Source: Datura wrightii (taxonomy: Eukaryota; Streptophyta; Magnoliopsida; Solanales; Solanaceae). Taken from it: a stretch of DNA of 64,000 nucleotides. The first letter of the stretch is position 1; each line of letters opens with the position of its first letter. The position numbers were made by a program, and so were the translations under genes. The stretch is taken from NCBI GenBank assembly GCA_035772735.1, contig JASDFA010000002.1:6386001-6450000 (forward strand), read 5' to 3'. This document shows positions 12,625 through 24,528 of this stretch, in pieces. The notes below the pieces were generated by a model. The model was given only the letters and a program-made list of their open reading frames with translations, was not told the origin of the DNA and searched no databases.

Positions 12625-13545
12625 TGACAATGCTCAAACCACACCTCCTGTTGAAGTATGAAGCGGACATTATCGATAAAGAACCCAACAAAGAGGTTGG
12701 GGTCGAACCCATAGGAAATATGAAAGATCTAGACTAATACCGGTAAGTGAACTTGTTGGTTAGTTACTCCAATTTGGGGGGTTTAAGAAAAATAATAATT
12801 GAAAAAATGATTGAAATTGTGATGTAAAATCAAGAGTTAAGACTAACTAGGGTTTATGTTCCCCATGGGTTCATAACTGCTTCGGGTATACACACGTGAT
12901 CAATACCAATGCTTACTTATAGAACTGATAACTAGGGTTCATCCAAACAACTGGTTCGTCCCTATTGGATGACTATACTTAATCACCTGGTCAGGTCTCA
13001 TAAGCGGTTTCAAACTATCTGTTATAAATTTATTCCAAATTTAACTATCCTGCGACCACAACTCAAGTTAATACAGTAATCATCAAGATCAAGGCTTTGT
13101 TGTAATTCTCTTTTCCTAATCTCTACCTCTATAGGCTCAAGAAAATTAAAACCTTGGGTAAGTCCTAACGTTGTACACCATTTAGAAACGTTTAAGCATA
13201 AAGAGAACACAATACAAGCGTTTTGCATTGGTTTTGAATCACTTTTGTGCAACCCTAGCTCATTAATCTACCATGGTTCCCACAAACCTAACTATGGAGG
13301 TTTTAGCCTCTCATAGTTGCAAGGTTGTGATATGCATTCATAATTAAATACCTAAATCAATACTTATAATTGTAGATGAGAGAAAAACTTCTTTGATTAT
13401 ATCTGAAAATAACTCAAGAACAATTCACAAAGATCAAGAATAAATCAAGAAAAGGTTGATCACAAACCAATCAACTCAATTCTATGTTGTCTCGATGTTC
13501 TCTAACGTTCTCTAACGTCTTCTTATAAAAATAAAACATAAAAAG

Positions 13546-13553
13546 TATTTATA
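13546..13553 (-). promoter_or_regulatory. TATA box in R3 left LTR
   Basis: TATAAATA on the minus strand; the same box sits at the matching place in the right LTR (16955-16962) and in the R8 LTR (45823-45830). Confidence 0.7.
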
Positions 13554-13599
13554 CAGACATAAGAATTCTTTTCCTAAGCTAACAGTGTAAATTTCCATA

Positions 13600-14035
13600 A
13601 CTAGTGCTACCTAAGCCACGACAGATCCTACGACCTGTAGCAGGATTGTACAGGTCGTACCTACTATTTGTATGTCCTTGGCTTGCTGAAATTTAGCTAA
13701 GTGTGGGGACTTGGTATGATTCGTACATGTTCTTACGTGTCGTACTGTGCTTCCGTGGCTTGACTCTGAGAACTCTCAATTTTTCTGAAGTTTGTTACGA
13801 GTGTGATGGTACGACTCGTACCTTACCGCCACGAATCGTACTGTCTATCCGTGTCAGGAGTCAGCCTCTTGTGCAATTTTTCTGAATATTTCCATGACTC
13901 AGTGCTACGGTTTGTCGCAGCGTTGTCCGACTCATACTGAGAGTCATCGGATGCACTCTTTACAATTCAACCATCTGAAACTTTTCACGATCTTCAATAT
14001 GGCTTGTAGAATCAACCTACGGCTCGTACTGAGAC
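13600..14035. repeat. U3 palindrome cluster (ACGACTCGT words), R3 left LTR
   Basis: About a dozen perfect or near copies of TACGACTCGTA / TACGAGTCGTA-type words in 0.4 kb, upstream of the TATA box on the minus strand. Repeated in the right LTR at about 16995-17445. Confidence 0.8.
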
Positions 14036-15790
14036 TGTGACTTTAGCCCATTTTTTGCACTTTCAGGCTTTCTTTTACACATTCTTGCTCCAACATCTAT
14101 TTGTCCTATAATTAAAGAAAAAGTGCCTTATATCCATATAAACACACCTAAGTCCATGCTATTTTCTTAGTTTTGAGCATCGAAAGTGCTATAAACTCAC
14201 AGCACATCAACACCCTCAACTTAAGATTTTTGCATGTCCTCAGGCAAAGAAAAGAAAAAACTAAAGACGACGCTCAACTAGAAAATAAACCTAGGATACT
14301 ACAGCCAATACCAAACAAAATTTGCACTATACATTCAACAATTTTTAACCCATCTTCCATGAATCAATATCAGCTAATGTACTACAAGCAACCACAAAAT
14401 GTGCTAAGCAGGGATCAAGACATGCCATCTAGCTATCGAAAGGCAATCAAGTCATTGCCAATTCTTTTCACACAGACTAATGGTAAAAGTAAACATAACC
14501 CATGTACCCTCACAACAAATGAAGTCCCCACTCACAGATATAGTGTTAGATATTGCATGGGACTAAACAAGTGAGGCTCTCACTCCCACAAAGAAGTTTC
14601 AAGTACTATGTATCAGATACCATAGGCTTGCCTTTATTTTCTCTGCTTTGGTTTGTCAGATGTTCAGATTAGGATCACTATAGGACTTGTTGTGGCTTGT
14701 AATGTAGGCTTTAGTGATGGACATGTTAAATATGAGAGATTTTTGAGTGACTAACCCTTCCTTGGCACTACATATATTGGCTTCACCATTCACCTATTTC
14801 ACCCTCTTTTCTTTTCATTCCTTTTCCTCCCTTTTTACCTCTTTTGTATGCATTTGTATGGGTGTGATGTACTTTCAACCTTTTCAAGCCTTATGTTTTT
14901 CTTTTGAATTGTATTTTTCAAGATTTTCAACTTTTTCATTTCTCATTTGTCACACCACACCTTATTTTTCACCTTTTCTCTTTTCTTTCCCTTTCCTCGT
15001 TTTCACCATTTATGCACCCCTACTCTATCCACCCTCAACTTAGGCATTTTTTCTATGTTGAGGTTCACAATGTCCAAGGAAGGACCGGGGCTAAAACAGG
15101 TTCATTATTAAAAAATGAGTACGATTCATCAGTTAATCAGAGAAAAATGGTCTATTTAAGGCTCAAAAATTTGGATCAAGGGAATCATATCATTTCAGTA
15201 GGGTTATTTAAGCTAAAAATGGGCTAAACAAGAATGGCGTATGATCCTTTCTTAACAACCAACCTAAAACCTATGCGAAGACCAACCGGGCAATTTCTAA
15301 ATCCTTTACGTAGTATTGAACTAGGTATTAGACCTCGCTCACTCATGGTACATGTCTTGCATTCATTCTACATGTCTAGTTTTTTTCATGGCTCAACAAA
15401 GATTAATCATGCTAATACACTAAATGACATCAGAAGATCCATAGAAATCACGCATGCAATCACAAGTACACAACTAATTCATCAAAAATTTTTAGACAAG
15501 GTCGAATTTTTTTTTTGAAAATCCAAAACTAGTGCAGTTTTATTGGTTGAGTACTCCTAAGTTACTTTTTAATTAAATAAAAATAAAAAAAATCCTAAAC
15601 ATGCCGGTTCTACTAGATAGCATGCCCAAGGGAAAAGAAACACGACAAGAAAAATCCTTGAATGAATCAAAATCCCCAAAAATTACAAGTACACCCCTCC
15701 ATTTTTTAAAAAGACATGCTTCGTCCCCGAAGCATAGAATGTAAAAACAGAGGGAAGGGAACATAACTGTGGCTACTCAGATTTCACCAT

Positions 15791-15840
15791 CCATTGGTTG
15801 CCTCCCATGCAACGCCTGATTTAACGTCGCAGGACGACGT
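15791..15840 (-). other. R3: conserved post-ORF hairpin element
   Basis: Minus strand: GACGTTAAATCAGGCG followed by a GGGAGGCAACC core. Lies directly behind the gag-protease stub, as in R8; in R1 it lies behind pol. Confidence 0.8.
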
Positions 15841-16016
15841 AAGTATCTTGACTACTTAGACTTCGTCAAGGAACTCAGACTCATCCTCCACTGTCTTAAA
15901 TGCTTGGCTTTGCTAAGAGGTGCCCTGGATGAGACAAAACAAAATAAACAAAAACATAAAAGAGGAAATAACAACCAAAAGATAAATACAAGCAATTAAT
16001 CTAATCTTAGTCGTAT

Positions 16017-16034
16017 TCCGCGGCAACGATGTTA
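16017..16034 (-). other. R3: primer-binding site
   Basis: Minus strand TAACATCGTTGCCGCGGA, a decayed form of the Athila-type site seen intact in R8 (44861-44878). Five bases from the right LTR. Confidence 0.8.
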
Positions 16035-16039
16035 CTTTT

Positions 16040-17617
16040 TGATAACGCTCAAACCACACTTCCTGCTGAAGTATGAAGCAGACGTTGTCAATAAAGAACC
16101 CAAAAAAGAGGTTGGGGTCGAACCCACAGGGAATATGGAAGATCTAGACTAATGCCGGTAAGTGAATTTGTTGATTAGTTAATCCAATTTGTAGGGTTTA
16201 AGAAAAATAATAATTGAAACAATGATTGAAGTTGTGATGTAAAATCAAAAGTTAAGACTAACTAGGGTTTGGGTTCCCCATGGGTTCATAACTACTTCAG
16301 GTATACACACATGATCAATACCAATGCTTACTTGTAGAACTGATAACTAGGGTTAATCCAAATGACTGGTTCATCCCTATTTGATGACTACACTCAATTA
16401 CCGGGCCAGGTCTCATGAGCGATTTCAAACTATTCGTTTTCAATTTGTTCCAACTTTAACTATCCTACGACCACAACTCAAGTTAATACAATGATAATCA
16501 AGATCAAGGCTTTGTTGTAATTCTCTTTTCCTAATCTCTACTTCTCCCAGCTCAGGAAAGTAAGAATATTGGCAAGTACTAACATTGTAAATCATTAAGA
16601 AACATTTAATCATGAAGAGAATACAATACAAGCATTTTGCATTAGTTTTAAATCACTTTTGTGCAACCCTAGCTCATTGATCCACCATGGTTCCAACAAC
16701 CCTAACTATAGAGGTTTTAGCCTTTCATAGTTGCAAGGTTGTGATATACATTCATAATTAAACACCTAAATCAATACTTATAATTGTAGATGAGAGAAAA
16801 ACTTCTTTGATTTGAAAATAACTCAAGAAGAATTCACAAAGATCAAGAAGAAATCAAGAAAAGGTTGATCACAAACCAATCAACTCAATTCTATGTTGTC
16901 TCGATGTTCTCTAACGTTCTATAACATCTTCTTCTGAAAATAAAACATAAAAAGTATTTATACAGATATAAGAATCCTTTTCCTAAGCTAATAGGGTAAA
17001 TTTCCATAACTGGTGCCACCTGAGCCACGACAGATCCTAAGACCCGTAGCAGGATTATATGGGTCGTACCTGCTATCCGTATGTCCCTGGCTTGCTGAAA
17101 TTTGGCTAAGTGTTGGGCCTTGGTATGACTCGTACATGCTTCCTACGAGTCGTATTGTGCTTCCGTGGCTTGACTCTGAGAACTCTCAATTTTTTTGAAG
17201 TTTGTCATGAGTGTGATGGTACGACTCGTACCTTGCCGCCACAACTCGTACTGTTTATCCATGTCAGGAGTCAGCCTCTTGTGCAATTTTTTTGAATATT
17301 TCGTGACTCAGTGCTACGTTTCGTTGCAGTGTTGTATGACTCCTACTAAGAGTCGTAGGATGCACTCTTCACAATTCATCCATTTGAAACTTTTCACGAT
17401 CTTCAGTACGACACGTAGCATTAACCTACGGCTCGTACTGAGACTGTGACTTTAACCCATTTTCTGCACTTTCAGGATTTCTTTTGCACATTCTTTCTCG
17501 AACACCTATTTGTCCTATAATTAAGGAAAAAGTGCCTTTTATCCATATAAACACACCTAATCCATGCTATTTTATTAGTTTTGAGCGTCAAAAGTGTTGT
17601 ATACTCACAACACATCA
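16040..17617 (-). repeat. R3: right (5') LTR
   Basis: Starts TGATAACGCTCAAACC, ends ACACATCA. TATA box (minus) at 16955-16962, U3 palindrome cluster at about 16995-17445. Similar to the left LTR throughout, with scattered mostly transition differences. Confidence 0.9.
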
Positions 17618-18065
17618 AATTTTCTCTGCTAAACTCAATGAACAACAAGTGGAGCCACTTCTGGAAGTCTTAACGAACCTATCCAAGCAATAGGTCAGAC
17701 TATAGATGACATTATTGGCATACCTCCTGGCATTTGCTCTCATAAGATCAACCTTCAAGAAGATTGCAATCCCTCTATTGAGCATCAAAGGTGTCTAAAT
17801 CCATCGATATAAGAAGTGGTTAAGAAAGAGATCATCAAATGGTTAGACATAGGAGTTGTATACCCGATAGCTGATAGCAGCTCGGTTAGCCCAGTAAAAT
17901 ATGTGCCTAAGAAAGGGGGAATCACTATGGTTCCAAATGGGAAAGATAAGTTGATAGCAACATGGCCGGTCACTGGATGAAGGGTGTGTATGGACTATCG
18001 CAGGCTAAACTCCTAGACCAAGAAGGATCATTTTCTTGTCCCATTCATTGATCAGATGCTAGATC
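17618..18065 (+). pseudogene. R2: pol, protease-RT linker and RT N-terminus
   Basis: Continues the R2 pol after R3. Readable pieces include FSAKLNEQQ, a WLDIGVVYP-like stretch with VSPVKYVPKKGGIT, then MDYRRLN and DHFLVPFIDQMLD, the standard start of the Ty3 reverse transcriptase palm. Several stops (17692, 17809, around 17976 and 18014) break it. It ends in the duplicated AGATC where R4 is inserted; the next RT residues are found at 61662. Confidence 0.85.
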
Positions 18066-20122
18066 TGCCATGACCCGAACATAGGCCTAGATCTAGACAG
18101 GAACCTAAAAATATAAACGGCTACAAGTCAACCCATGGCATGAACATGATAACTAAATATAAACATAAGAAAAGATGAAAACAAAATTCTAAAATAGTGG
18201 AAGTCCGAATAGTAATGCATCTAACCAACAGAAATATCAAAACACTAAATCCGAAGCTGAATATACAACTCTATGTTCGAGAAGCCTCTAACATACTGAC
18301 GAGCTGATGGGACAATACCCCGACTAGCTCACTAGAAGTCTGAAACTAAAAATAACAACACTCGACTAACTGAAGCTCCTCGAAGGATGAGGACTCACCA
18401 ACAAAGCTGTCTGGGATAAATTCTGGAGACTAGCTAGCGGCAGGACTGGGTATGAATGTCTGAGCCTGTATCATGAAATGATAGAGCATAGAGTATGCAT
18501 TCAGTATTTGAAATGTACTGAGTATTCAAGGTAAGTAAAACAGGCTGAGTAAGTGAAAACTGAAATCATGTATATCATAAATCGTAACACATAAGATTCT
18601 AAGAGTAAATGCTGCATGCTGATATCTGAAAACATGAATATACATAAACTGAAATAAGTGCATATGGCTTGCCATATCTGAAATCATAGGTAAAAGCTCA
18701 TAAGCTGATCCTTGGATCAAACCTGCTGAAAACATGGTATATGCATTACTGAATTCATGAGGAACAATGAGAAACTCGTCTTAACCGACAACCACCATGT
18801 ATGAGCGCATGATGATCCCATGTCTTGCCCACATGGAAGAAGACCATCCTAACCATTGCCAGGGTGAAGGATTAAGTAAGGTGTGATATCGCGATGTGCC
18901 CTTGGGATGGGAAAACGCTCTTTTGAGAGGCCTCAAAGGATACCTACATTGGCGCGTAGTTTATGAGACTGGGGAATCTTGGAACCCTTAGCCTACTCGG
19001 TGCTAGACACTACTCCCAAAATATATATAATGCTCATATGATCATATATCAAACATAACTTAAATCATGCTTTCATGAAATCATGCGTAACTTGAGATAA
19101 CTGAACTTATTAGCCTTGGCTAAATCATGAAATCATGCTTAACTTGAGTGGGCTTGATGAAATCTTAACATCATGCTTGCTTGTGGTGGACATCATAAGT
19201 AAAATCATAATTACTTTCATAGATAAATCATAAACATTCTTTCATGCTAAACATTTACCATACTTGGAAGCATAGATCATAAACTTGACTTCTCATAAAA
19301 CTTACATAATTAGGCATCATGGTCTTAAAACATGAAATCATGAATTGTAATCAAAATAGGTATAAACCTGCCCATGAATCTTAAAACATCATTTAAAACA
19401 TAAAGGGAATTGACCCATGAATTAAACATAGAGATTTTCATAAGCTTGGGTTAAAACCTCATAGAATCATTCACTTGAATTCGTGAACTTGAAAAGGAAT
19501 TTGGGCATGAGAGTGAATGGAAACTCTCATTCATGACCCTACATACCTAGGTAAACTGACTCCACACCTTTTCTTGAAATCCCAAGAGATTTGGGGAAGA
19601 ACTTGGAGAATACTTAAACTTGATCTTCTATGGAACCCTCTAAACTTGCATACATGGGAGAGAATAATTTAGAATAGGGCTAAACCTTTTTAAAACCTTC
19701 CTAACAGAGCTGAAAATGATGTAGTTTAGGGCTTAAAGATTAGGAATTATGAAAAGATCCTTACTAATTTAGCAGAAAAAATGACTCTGTCAATCCTCAC
19801 GAGGGATATCACAAGTTGTTAGGAGAGTCACGACTCGTAGCCCTCACTCGTGACCTTAATTGAAAACCAACCTTGAATTCAACCATCCTGACCAGGACTC
19901 ACTTCACAAGTCGTGAAGTGACACCATGACTCATGGCTCCATCTATACTCACCCCATGACCACGACTCCTCACTGGCCTGCCTCCCCTTCACGAGTTACT
20001 CCACGACTCATTGGGTTACCCCATGAGTCACTTGATGAGTCGTTCTGTGACTTGTGCAAATTTTTCCTATTTTCTTTACTTCAGCCCCCAAGTATGATCT
20101 TAAAAACATTCTGGATATAACA
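18066..20122 (-). repeat. R4: left (3') LTR
   Basis: 2.06 kb, TG...CA. U3 is at the right end (minus strand) and carries ACGACTCGT / ACGAGTCGT-type words at about 19800-20060. The right LTR begins with a mutated TT instead of TG. Confidence 0.9.
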
Positions 20123-20160
20123 ATATCTCCCCCTTAGGAACATTCATCCTCGAATGTGGG
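20123..20160 (-). other. R4: polypurine tract
   Basis: Minus strand: CATTCGAGGATGAATGTTCC then TAAGGGGGAGATAT up to the LTR. The ATTCGAGGAYGAATGTTC block just before the tract is shared with R6 and R7 and is typical of this chromovirus group in Solanaceae. Confidence 0.85.
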
Positions 20161-20396
20161 TAAACATATTGAATAATAGGGGCAACAAACTGCCATCCCA
20201 AATACTAAATATCTGAAGCTAAAAACTGATAAAGTGACTGATTCTGGATTGAAATACATGACTGAACTAAATTCATGAATCACATATACATGCACTGACA
20301 AGAAAAGGAACTGAGAGACATGAACTAGACATTAACCTGAATAGGGTACTAGGGAGGAAACTGGTACCTCAAGCTGGAACTGAGGCAGGAGGGAAA
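20161..20396 (-). other. R4: 3' untranslated part
   Basis: Between the end of the chromodomain reading and the polypurine tract; no gene. Confidence 0.6.
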
Positions 20397-21959
20397 AGAT
20401 GCAGGTATTTAGCCATTATATCTGCTTTGGCTTCCTATAAAGCTCCCTCAACAAGCTAATTTCTCCATAGAACCTTTACTGAAGCTACTTCTTTGTTCCT
20501 CAACTTCTAAACTTGATGATCAAGGATTTCAATCGGAACCTTTTCATATCTAAGGCTATCCTTCACACCCATGCTCTCCACCAGAGCAACCAAAGCCAGG
20601 CCACCAATGCACTTCTTTAAGAGTGATACATGGAAACTTGATGTATTGAAGCTAACTCTGCGGGCAACTCCAACTCATAGGCCACCTTACCAACACATCT
20701 CATAATCGTGTAGGGGATAACATATCGGGGACTAAGATTCCCTTTCTTTCTGAATCTCATCACTCCCTTCATGGGAGACACTTTCAGAACCACCCAATCA
20801 TCAACTTCAAATTCAAGTTCTCTCCTCCTCATATCTGTATAAGACTTTTGACGACTCTGAGCTATTTTCATCCTTTCCCTTATATGTTGAACTTTCTCCA
20901 TAGACTCATGAATTGAATTTATCTCTATCAACATTGCTTCACCTACTTCAAACCAACCAATAGGGGATCTACATCTCTGCCCATAAAGAGCCTCAAATGG
21001 AGCCATCTGAATGCTGGAGTGATAACTATTGTTATATGCAAACTCGACTAGAGGAGAATTATCATCTAAACTACCTTTGAAGTCAATGACACATGCTCTC
21101 AACATATCCTCGAGGGTCTGAATGGTCCGCTCGAGATGACCATCTGTCTGCAGGTGAAAAGTGTTGCTAAGCTTGACCTGAGTACCAAAACCCCATTGAA
21201 ATGACTTCCAAAACTGCGAGGTGAATTGAGTACCTCTATCTGATATGATGGACAAGGGAACGCCATGCAACCGAACTAACTCCTAAATGTACAATCTAGC
21301 ATAATCCTTGGATGAATCGGTAGTTTTGATTGTAGAAAATGACCTGCTTTAGTCAACCTGTCTACAACCACCCAAACAGAGTCATACTGTCGATGTGTAC
21401 GAGGAAACCTTGTGATGAAATCATATAGATCTCTTCCCACTTCAAAGTTGGGATACAGATGTCTTGTAGCACACCTCCAGGTCATTGATGCTCAACTTTC
21501 ATTTGTTGACAGTTTGGACACTTAGCAACAAATTCTTCTATGTCCTTCTTCATGCCATTCCACCAATAGACTTACCGTAGGTCACGGTACATCTTGGTGG
21601 CAGCTGGATATATAGAATATCAGGAACCATGAGCCTCATGCAACATTCGCTCCCTCAAGTCATTGACATCAGGAACACACAAAAGAAACTGATATAGAAG
21701 TACACCATCTCCCCCTTGGAGAAGGCCTTTACCTTCTGATTCTGAACCGCTTCATTCAACTTTACTAAAGTAGGATCCTCATCTTGCCTAGCCTTGACCT
21801 CAGTCACCAAAGAAGATTCGGACCCATTCTAAGCAACCACACCATCTGTTGAGTCAACAAGGCAAACCCTTAATCATGCAAGCCGATGCACATCCTTCAC
21901 TAACTCTTTCCTTCCATCCTTCACATGAGAAACAGTCTCCATGGATAGCCTGCTAAGAG
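20397..21959 (-). pseudogene. R4: integrase with chromodomain
   Basis: Integrase core in two open pieces: 21276-21485 (VWVVVDRLTKAGHF, first catalytic Asp region) and 20617-21270 (SIISDRGTQF, then HLERTIQTLEDMLR with the catalytic Glu, and the SPRYVIPY GPY-like module). A chromodomain-type end follows at 20397-20616 (YEKVPIEILDHQV, KEVASVKVLW, ADIMAKY), read through three stops, among them TAG at 20456-20458. The chromodomain places R4 among chromoviruses, which target integration to marked chromatin by family knowledge. The zinc-binding N-terminus (21480-21700) is degenerate. Confidence 0.85.
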
Positions 21960-23318
21960 TATCTGCCACTACATTGCCTTGCCCAGATTATAAAGGACAC
22001 TTATGTCGTAGTCCTTAAGGAGCTCTAACCACCTCCTTTGTCACAAATTCAGGTCCTTCTAAGTAAACACATACTCTATGCTCTTATGGTTGGTGAACAC
22101 ATCTACATGCACCACATACAAATAGTGCCTCTAAATCTTCAATGCAAACACTACTGCTGCCAATTCTAGGTCATGCGTCGGGTAATTCTTCTCATGTGTC
22201 TTAAGATGTCAAGAGGCATATGTAATGACCTTACCTGCCGCATCAACACACAACCAAGCCAACTGTAGAGGCATCATAATATACCACAATTCCATCTATA
22301 CACTCAAGTAGGGTCAATATTGGGGCTAAAGTGAGCCGAGTATATAGCTCCTAAAAACTCTTCTCACAAGTATCCGACCACTGAAATTTGACCTTTTTCT
22401 GGGTCAACTTAGTCAAGGTTCTACAATGGATGAAAATCCTTCAACAAACCTTCTGTATTAGCCAGCTATACCCAAGAAACTCCTAATATCCAAAGGACTA
22501 ACTGATCTAGGTCAATTATTTACAACTTCTATCTTTTGGGAGTCCACTTGTACATCCTCACTTGACACCGATGGCCTAAAAATGCTACTTAGTTTAGCCA
22601 AAGCTCACACTTGCTGAATTTAGCAAATAGCTGGAAATCCTTAAGAGGTTGTAGCACAATCCTCAAATGAGCGGCATGCTCCTCCTCGCTCCGAGAGTAT
22701 ATGAGAATGTCATCTATGAACACAATCACGAACATGTCCAAATATGGTTTAGACACCTTGTTCATCAAATCCATAAAAGTTGTAGGAGAATTCGTTGGTC
22801 CAAAAGACATAACTACAAACTCATACTGACCATACCGAGTCCTGAAAGTTGTCTTCGGAATGTCACTCTCTCTAACTCAGTGTTGATGATATCCGGATCT
22901 GAGGTCTATCTTTGAGAAACACTTAGTACCCTGAAGTTGGCCAAACGAGTCATCAATCCCGGGGAAAGGATACTTGTTCTTGATTATAACCTTGTTCAAC
23001 TGCCGATAGTCAATGCACATACAAAAATAACCATCCTTCTTTCGGACAAAGAGAACTAGTGCACCCCATAGGGATTTGTTAGGTCTGATGAAACCCTTGT
23101 CTAGAAGATCCTTCAATTGCTCGTTCAGCTCCTACAGCTCAGTTGGAGGCATTATGTATGGAAGAATAGATATATGCTACATATCGGGAAGAAGGTCGAT
23201 ACTAAAGTGAAAATTCGCTCGAGAGGGACTCTTGGTATTCATTTGGGAAAACCTCTGGATACTTACACACAATAGGGATAGACTGAAGGGTTGGAGTCTC
23301 GAATATAGCATCACTAAC
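21960..23318 (-). pseudogene. R4: reverse transcriptase and RNase H
   Basis: RT starts in 22877-23116 (KDLLDKGFIRP, VRKKDG, CIDYRQLN) and continues in 22589-22810, where the catalytic FIDD lies in FVIVFIDDILIYSRSE. Between them a short piece is frameshifted. RNase H and the connection domain (21960-22588) are recognisable in pieces but carry many stops and indels. Confidence 0.85.
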
Positions 23319-23890
23319 TCAAACTAGATGGTACACACAACCATTAGAAATCATCTTTCTGGCCTTGAGGTAGGAAATGAAGCGACCTTTAGGCACAACT
23401 GAACTACCCTTCCATTCTATGACTGGCTCACCCAAAAACCGAAATTCAACCACACGGGTTTTACAATTTACTAAGGTGTAACATGCATGCAACAAATCCA
23501 TAACAAAGATAACATTAAACTTATTCATGTCTAACTCTAATAGATCTGCTGAGGTGACTTTCTGAAGGATTGAGACAGGGCAATTATTGTACACCCGTTG
23601 AGCAGTAATTGAGTCACCAATTGGAGTAGAGACTCGGAAGGGTTCTGATAGGATTTCAGGAACTGACTCCGAAACTACTAGCAATATAGGGCATCACAAA
23701 AGATAAGGTAGCCCCTGGATCTAACAATGTATAAACATTAAGATGAAATACTTCGTAAGATACCAGTGACCACATCTGGAGAGATCTCTTGCTCTTGATG
23801 AGATGAGAGGGCATAAAACCTGTTCTGGCGCTGACCACCACCTGCACTATTGGATGCACCCTGCTGAGTTGAGCGTGCTGGTGGAGCTAC
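23319..23890 (-). pseudogene. R4: protease
   Basis: Contains LLDPGATLSFVMPY at about 23720-23690, the DPGAT form of the retroviral-type aspartic protease active site, intact here, followed by the usual ELDMNKFNVIFVMDLLHACY stretch (IILGMDWL in relatives). A frameshift at about 23660-23680 splits it into two open pieces. Confidence 0.8.
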
Positions 23891-24454
23891 TAAACTAGAA
23901 GCTGGGTGACGGCCTCCACCATGGTCTTTTCTGGCTGCTGGATAATCTTTGAGCATGTGGCCGGGCTTCCATACCCAAAACATGTCCCTGAACCTACTAA
24001 GCACTCTCCGGGGTGATTCTTGCCGTACTTGCCGCAAATTGGAATGTTAAGTCTCTCCTGACCTGCTCCCCTGACCTCTGGAGCCTGATGTCTTCCCCTT
24101 CTATTCGTGCCGAGATCTAGATGGTACACTAGCTGGCAACGAAGTTGGAGCTAATGGTCTCTGATGAGACTGCTGATGATACCTGCCACTAGGCCTCTAT
24201 TGGGAAAACCCAACACTAATCGTCCTGGCCCTCTTGGCCTCTCTTTCCTTATCCTTTATCTAATCCGCCTCCATCTGCTGGGTGTATATGACTAATCGAG
24301 AGAAGTCTAAGTCACTTTTGAGCATCTCCATCCTACACTTCTTGACTAGTGAGTCGAACACTCCATACACAAATTTGTTCATACGGGCCCTCTGGGCTGC
24401 CACCATCTCCAGCGTACTTGGACAACCAGATAAACTCCAAGGCGTACTGTTGAA
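23890..24454 (-). pseudogene. R4: gag, C-terminal half with zinc knuckle
   Basis: From 24454 leftwards: the YALEF stretch that follows the R5 insertion, then VAAQRARMNKFVYGV, a charged linker, and a zinc-knuckle region at about 23950-24060 (CGKYGKNHPGECLVGSGTC, FGYG), with the CCHC box decayed. It is cut at 24454 by the MITE R5; the N-terminal half is at 35227-35805. Confidence 0.8.
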
Positions 24455-24528
24455 TAGGGGTGCTTATCAGTCGGTTCAGTCTGATTATGTGTATTACCAG
24501 ATCATTTTATTAATTTTCAATTTGTAAA
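24455..24528. mobile_element. R5: hAT-type MITE, left part
   Basis: Begins TAGGGGTGCTTATCAG. An 8-bp duplication CTGTTGAA (24447-24454) is matched by CTCTTGAA (35227-35234), 7 of 8, which fits hAT transposition. The MITE is cut here by R6 (GTAAA duplication at 24524-24528). Confidence 0.75.

Larger units (their letters stand above)
12625..14209 (-). repeat. R3: left (3') LTR
   Basis: Starts TGACAATGCTCAAACC, ends AGCACATCA. Its minus-strand TATA box is at 13546-13553. U3, to the right of it, holds a cluster of palindromes around ACGACTCGT, the best being GTACGACTCGTAC at 13809-13821. Confidence 0.9.
14210..16039 (-). other. R3: internal region, essentially non-coding
   Basis: The polypurine-like GTTGAGGGTG (minus) abuts the left LTR. 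Most of the span matches the 3' non-coding part of R8 (37275-38760), including a shared GTGCCGGTTCTACTAGATAG-like block near 15600. At 15845-15900 the minus strand reads as the last codons of the gag-protease gene (EDESEFLDEV then stop). T-rich open frames at 14747-15043 and 14904-15227 are compositional, not genes. Confidence 0.75.
12625..17617 (-). mobile_element. R3: pol-less Athila-related element, 5.0 kb
   Basis: Two full LTRs (1585 and 1578 bp) enclose only 1.83 kb of internal DNA, with a minus-strand primer site beside the right LTR. Target duplication AATCT (12620-12624) against AATTT (17618-17622), one mismatch. The internal region keeps the 3' tail of the gag-protease gene and the non-coding 3' part found in R8, so R3 is a deletion derivative of the R8 family, dependent on other elements for every enzyme. 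Confidence 0.9.

Noticed and set aside
14747..15227. F/S-rich frames
   Set aside because: Pyrimidine-rich 3' region of R3, repeated in R8 at 37814-38098 without frame conservation.
13022..16631. VEIRKRELQQ-containing frames in both R3 LTRs, and a similar reading in the R8 LTR
   Set aside because: They recur because the LTR DNA is conserved; the frames open and close at different places and lack a common start.
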